From Marisediminitalea alba (GTDB taxonomy: Bacteria; Pseudomonadota; Gammaproteobacteria; Enterobacterales; Alteromonadaceae), in contig NZ_PVNP01000118.1 in NCBI RefSeq assembly GCF_002993365.1, forward strand, positions 1-36,990: a stretch of DNA of 36,990 nucleotides, in the 5' to 3' direction. The notes beneath the pieces were generated by a model. The model was not told where the DNA came from. It made no database searches and was given only the letters and a program-made list of their open reading frames with translations. This document shows positions 34,646-36,990 of the stretch, piece after piece (within the stretch, counting starts at the first letter, position 1; each line of letters begins with the position of its first letter). Both the position numbers and the translations under genes were made by a program.

Positions 34646-35368
34646 TTAAGCGGCAGTTTTACGTCTACGTACACCAGCCAGGCTAAGTAAACCTAAGCCG
34701 AAAATTGCTAATACAGAAGGTGCAGACACATCATTTGTAGTAGTTGAACCATTAACGCTGAATGGCAACTCAACGGTAAGTTGGTTACCGCTGTCGGTAA
34801 CAGTGTTAAACAAACCCGTTGTAGATTGTTGCGCATTGCCAGTACGAGCATCTGAAACCACAGGTATCCATGGTCCTGAGAAAGAATCACTACCTGTGAG
34901 GCTCCAACGTAACCAGTAATCACCAGCGCCTAAAAATAGATCGTCAATATCTGCGTTAGCAAGGTAAATTCCGCGGTTGGTATCTGAAGTAGTAGACGAT
35001 GTTACTCTGTAACCCTGTAAACCACCATTGGTCACTAAACTGGTATCCGAAGCGATTACCGTACCGGTATTTATATCTCCTGACACAATGCTCCAGTTTA
35101 CACTTTCAAAGGTGAACGAGGATGCACCGGTTTGGTAACCAAAGAAATCCAGATCAGTGATGGTCCAGCTTTCACCAACTGCAATAGAAAAATCATCGGC
35201 AACGGCATTAGCGCTGTTCGTTTGCGCACCAAATCCAAGTACATTTGCTGTTGGTGCAAGAATAGATAAACCGCTTCCATCAACAACTGGGCCGTTGCTG
35301 TACAAAAGGGCTGCCTGGCTTACTAGTGGGGTGGTGCTGAGCATTAGCGTTAAGATCAACTGCTTCAT
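34646..35368 (-). CDS. secreted protein with PEP-CTERM-type sorting tail
   Basis: A 240-residue exported protein. It opens with a signal peptide (MKQLILTLMLSTTPLVSQAA). A mostly beta, serine- and threonine-rich body follows with few charges and many aspartates (YWLRWSLTGSDSFSGPW). The C terminus is a sorting signal: VSAPSVLAIFGLGLLSLAGV, then RRRK. This follows the PEP-CTERM plan of a short motif, a hydrophobic helix and a basic cluster, although the motif is SAPS rather than the usual PEP. Such proteins are handled by an exosortase, which is not encoded here. The function of the body is unknown; surface or extracellular matrix roles are common. Confidence 0.82.
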   Translation of the reverse strand: MKQLILTLMLSTTPLVSQAALLYSNGPVVDGSGLSILAPTANVLGFGAQTNSANAVADDFSIAVGESWTITDLDFFGYQTGASSFTFESVNWSIVSGDINTGTVIASDTSLVTNGGLQGYRVTSSTTSDTNRGIYLANADIDDLFLGAGDYWLRWSLTGSDSFSGPWIPVVSDARTGNAQQSTTGLFNTVTDSGNQLTVELPFSVNGSTTTNDVSAPSVLAIFGLGLLSLAGVRRRKTAA

Positions 35369-35673
35369 GAAATACTTCCTTTACTAATTATGATTACTGG
35401 TGACTAAACCTAATAGGTATGGTCTGGCTACTAATTGTTGAAGCATAAAGCGAGCCATTAATATACTCATTTAAAAACAAAGACCTAAGTCTCACTGTTC
35501 AATAATTATACATATAATGTAAAAATATCTGACAATCTTTTTAATAACTTAGTTTAATGTTGCGCAAGCAGCCCTTTATTGATAGACACAGGAAGTGAAT
35601 CAAGACACTACCCATCTGTTAACTGTTGAAAAATAGGGCCTCAAACAGATTCGGCCCTGAACCTTTTCAATGA
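35369..35673. other. AT-rich intergenic region upstream of the PEP-CTERM gene
   Basis: About 305 bases between two minus-strand genes. The promoter of the PEP-CTERM gene must lie here, but no clear -35/-10 pair was picked. The only structure seen is the terminator at 35635-35658 for the SnoaL-like gene. Confidence 0.45.
35635..35658 (-). terminator. terminator downstream of the SnoaL-like gene
   Basis: On the minus strand AGGGCC and GGCCCT (the repeat is a perfect six-base palindrome) flank a twelve-base loop and are followed by A and five Ts (35633-35629). It starts 16 bases past the stop at 35674. Confidence 0.6.
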
Positions 35674-36063
35674 TTAAGCAAAGTCGAGCAAATCTGTACC
35701 AAAGAAATTATCGATGATACAGCGCCATTCACCATTTGACTGGCGCTGCATCACATAAAGTGCGCGTTTTCCTTCACACGGTGTTGCCAACGGCGTAGCT
35801 TTAGGTACCAGGTACAATTTGCTTATAACCAGTGCAATATCACCAGCCTCAATAACGATCTCATCACCAGTGGTCACCAGATGAGACGGCATATACTTTT
35901 TCTGAAAAGCCTGTAGTGCAGTAATGCTATCGTGTTGTTGCTGACCCAATGGCTGCGCAACGATTTTTGCATTATCGCTGTAACAATTTGAAATAGTATG
36001 CAGATCTCCGTTATTCACAGCTTGATGTAAACGGCTAAGTAACTCAGTGATTGATTGTTTCAT
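35674..36063 (-). CDS. SnoaL/DUF4440-like NTF2-fold protein
   Basis: A 129-residue protein with the NTF2-like fold of the SnoaL/DUF4440 group. A first helix with LLSRLHQAVNNGDLHTISNCYSDNAKIVAQPLG is the family's opening, followed by SITALQAFQKKY and the strand pair that ends in GEWRCIIDNFFG. Many such proteins are small hydratases, cyclases or isomerases, and many are of unknown role; no catalytic Asp/His pair can be identified with confidence. It has no signal peptide. It stands alone between the PEP-CTERM gene and the transposon remnants. Confidence 0.72.
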   Translation of the reverse strand: MKQSITELLSRLHQAVNNGDLHTISNCYSDNAKIVAQPLGQQQHDSITALQAFQKKYMPSHLVTTGDEIVIEAGDIALVISKLYLVPKATPLATPCEGKRALYVMQRQSNGEWRCIIDNFFGTDLLDFA

Positions 36064-36178
36064 GGTTATAGTCTCTTTAACGTTAGGTGATGCCGCAAAG
36101 ACTGATAAACGGCTGAACCACCGTATAGGTCACTAGATTACGACATGATGAGCTAACCCATTGATAATAGGTAATAAC

Positions 36179-36682
36179 CTAGATGGAAACATTGCGCATC
36201 TGCTTCAAAGTTGCATTAAACCTGCTTTTACCTACTGGGTTAAATTCGTAAATACCCATAAAGTTAATATGGGCCCAAGCAATGACTGAGCCTGTTGAAA
36301 TTGACTCTATTACTTTTGCGCGTTGTTCTTCAGAATCGAGTGTTAAGCAGTAGTCAGAGAGGAAAAGGTAGTTCCATAGAATTATCATATTGCGCAGTAA
36401 AGTATTGCTAGCCATCACCAACTGAACTTCATCGTGCAAACCAACCTGAAGCTTGCCATTTCTGCCGAAAAGTACTTTATCAGCAAGTTTTTGCCCCAGC
36501 TCAACTCTATTGAGCTGCTTTTGAATATTTTGTCTTAATTCTTCATCGTCTACATAATTGAGAATAAAGTGGGTTTTTAGCAACCTACCGAATTCTTTAA
36601 ATGCCTTATACAAAGTATTATCACGCTCACTGCTGGATAGCATTTTGAGCATCTGAGATGAACTACAGCGTTTTAATTTCAT
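36179..36682 (-). pseudogene. Tn3-family transposase, C-terminal remnant cut by IS1595
   Basis: The open frame encodes the last ~167 residues of a Tn3-family transposase. KAFKEFGRLLKTHFILNY corresponds to LRELGRIEKTLFILDW, and the end GSVIAWAHINFMGIYEFN corresponds to SPLGWEHINLTGDYVW. Between them, NRVELGQKLADKVLFGRNGKLQ and NTLLRNMIILWNYLFLSDY match the conserved NKGEARNALARAVF and NLVTAAIVLWNTVYL. The 5' two-thirds is missing because the IS1595-family element begins at 36683, immediately before the ATG, so that ATG is not a native start. The sequence beyond the stop at 36179 shows no recognisable Tn3 inverted repeat. Lower GC than the core genes supports an acquired origin. Confidence 0.85.
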
Positions 36683-36707
36683 GGCTATGTTCGGATTAAC
36701 TGTTGTT
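36683..36707 (+). repeat. IS1595 terminal inverted repeat (transposase-stop end)
   Basis: The plus strand begins GGCTATGTTC and shares 20 of 25 positions with the inverted repeat at 266-242. The end of the transposase gene lies inside this repeat, its stop codon (36685-36687) starting at the third base from the tip. Confidence 0.85.
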
Positions 36708-36990
36708 GAATCGAAAAGAGCCTGTTTTCGTTAAGGTTTTCTGGATTATCCATAAACCTGAACCAACCCAGGTAGTGTTCCAAGTATTTTGTGGCTACTC
36801 CGTGAAACCGTTTTATCCACGCTTTCAGACGGCTGTGATAGGCGTTAACATTTTGAATGTGAAAGACTTTATCTATCACCTTAATTCCTCCTGCCACATC
36901 TAAGCGCTTGTGTATTAAATCATTTTTCTCAGAAAGAGCTATGTAGGGCTTATAGCCATCACTACACAACACACTGTCTTTCTCTAATTT
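36685..36990 (-). CDS. IS1595-family transposase, C-terminal part (partial)
   Basis: The last 101 residues of a transposase whose start is beyond the right edge. LCSDGYKPY carries a likely catalytic aspartate. HIQNVNAYHSRLKAWIKRFHGVATKYLEHYLGW is the ISXO2-like/IS1595 signature near the C terminus, where the last catalytic residue occurs in the N-x-N-x-x-H-S-R block. The gene ends within the terminal inverted repeat. It is a different copy from the left-edge fragment, and whether the two proteins are identical cannot be tested because the parts do not overlap. Confidence 0.88.
   Translation of the reverse strand, partial: KLEKDSVLCSDGYKPYIALSEKNDLIHKRLDVAGGIKVIDKVFHIQNVNAYHSRLKAWIKRFHGVATKYLEHYLGWFRFMDNPENLNENRLFSIQQQLIRT

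Larger units (their letters stand above)
36683..36990 (-). mobile_element. IS1595-family insertion sequence, 3' end (partial, runs off right edge)
   Basis: The transposase-stop end of an IS1595-family copy in the same orientation as the left-edge copy. The boundary is at 36683, where the plus strand begins GGCTATGTTC, two bases after the transposase stop codon. The eight bases outside (36675-36682, aatttcat) would be one half of its target duplication, but the other half is outside the window. It interrupts the Tn3-family transposase. Confidence 0.85.

Noticed and set aside
1..36990. Composite transposon carrying the cbb3 and fnr genes
   Set aside because: The enclosed genes are core genes in conserved order, and IS1595 elements are not known to move such segments as a unit; a repeat-broken assembly or independent insertions are simpler.

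Overview
The window looks like the chromosome of a marine gammaproteobacterium of the order Alteromonadales (an Alteromonas, Aestuariibacter or Lacimicrobium-like organism). This rests on gene content and order: a cbb3 oxidase operon followed by its assembly genes, fnr, uspE and ttcA, alongside rssA, a DUF2987-type protein, paired bacterioferritins and a DgkA. It is inference from family resemblance; no database was searched. Nearly all of it is ordinary core metabolism, with an AT-richer, more disturbed stretch from about 30.6 kb to the right end.

Edges: both ends lie inside IS1595-family insertion sequences in the same orientation. The left copy (1-266) cuts a gene for a NIT-like sensor protein that sits in an operon with a methyl-accepting chemotaxis protein. 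The right copy (36683 onward) is inserted in the 3' part of a Tn3-family transposase gene. The two element ends carry clear terminal inverted repeats (20 of 25 positions identical).

2.3-8.7 kb, plus strand: an MscS channel, an AraC-type regulator with a GyrI-like effector domain, a 3-mercaptopyruvate sulfurtransferase overlapping a CobB sirtuin, a LysE/RhtB exporter, then an overlapping run of a membrane protein, a Bax-like glucosaminidase and a DUF2987-like protein, closed by a strong terminator.

8.75-19.7 kb, minus strand: the respiratory block. Transcription runs right to left: ccoN-ccoO-ccoQ-ccoP (cbb3 oxidase; ccoQ is only 53 residues), a terminator, then ccoH-ccoI-ccoS and a TauE-like membrane protein (copper handling and oxidase assembly), fnr, uspE, ttcA and rssA. 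A good FNR box lies upstream of ccoN and a weaker one upstream of uspE, so the regulator encoded here probably controls the oxidase and stress genes around it. ccoG is absent from its usual place. A small unknown membrane protein is divergent from ccoN.

20.3-30.5 kb: two complementary bacterioferritin subunits behind a Fur-box-like site, a CPA2 antiporter, an unknown protein, a CDF metal exporter with an FMN/iron-sulfur glutamate-synthase-like protein, a single-domain universal stress protein behind a consensus FNR box, a second MscS-type channel, DgkA, an MFS exporter and cyanase.

30.6-36.7 kb: an internally deleted aldo/keto reductase relic, three unknown proteins (two overlapping), a GH62 arabinofuranosidase lipoprotein, a PEP-CTERM-type secreted protein, a SnoaL-like protein and the transposon remnants. 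I see no CRISPR array, tRNA, rRNA, phage or obvious defence system. The best leads are the split NIT/MCP pair, the FNR-box-linked stress protein, the unknown gene divergent from ccoN, and the isolated GH62 enzyme.
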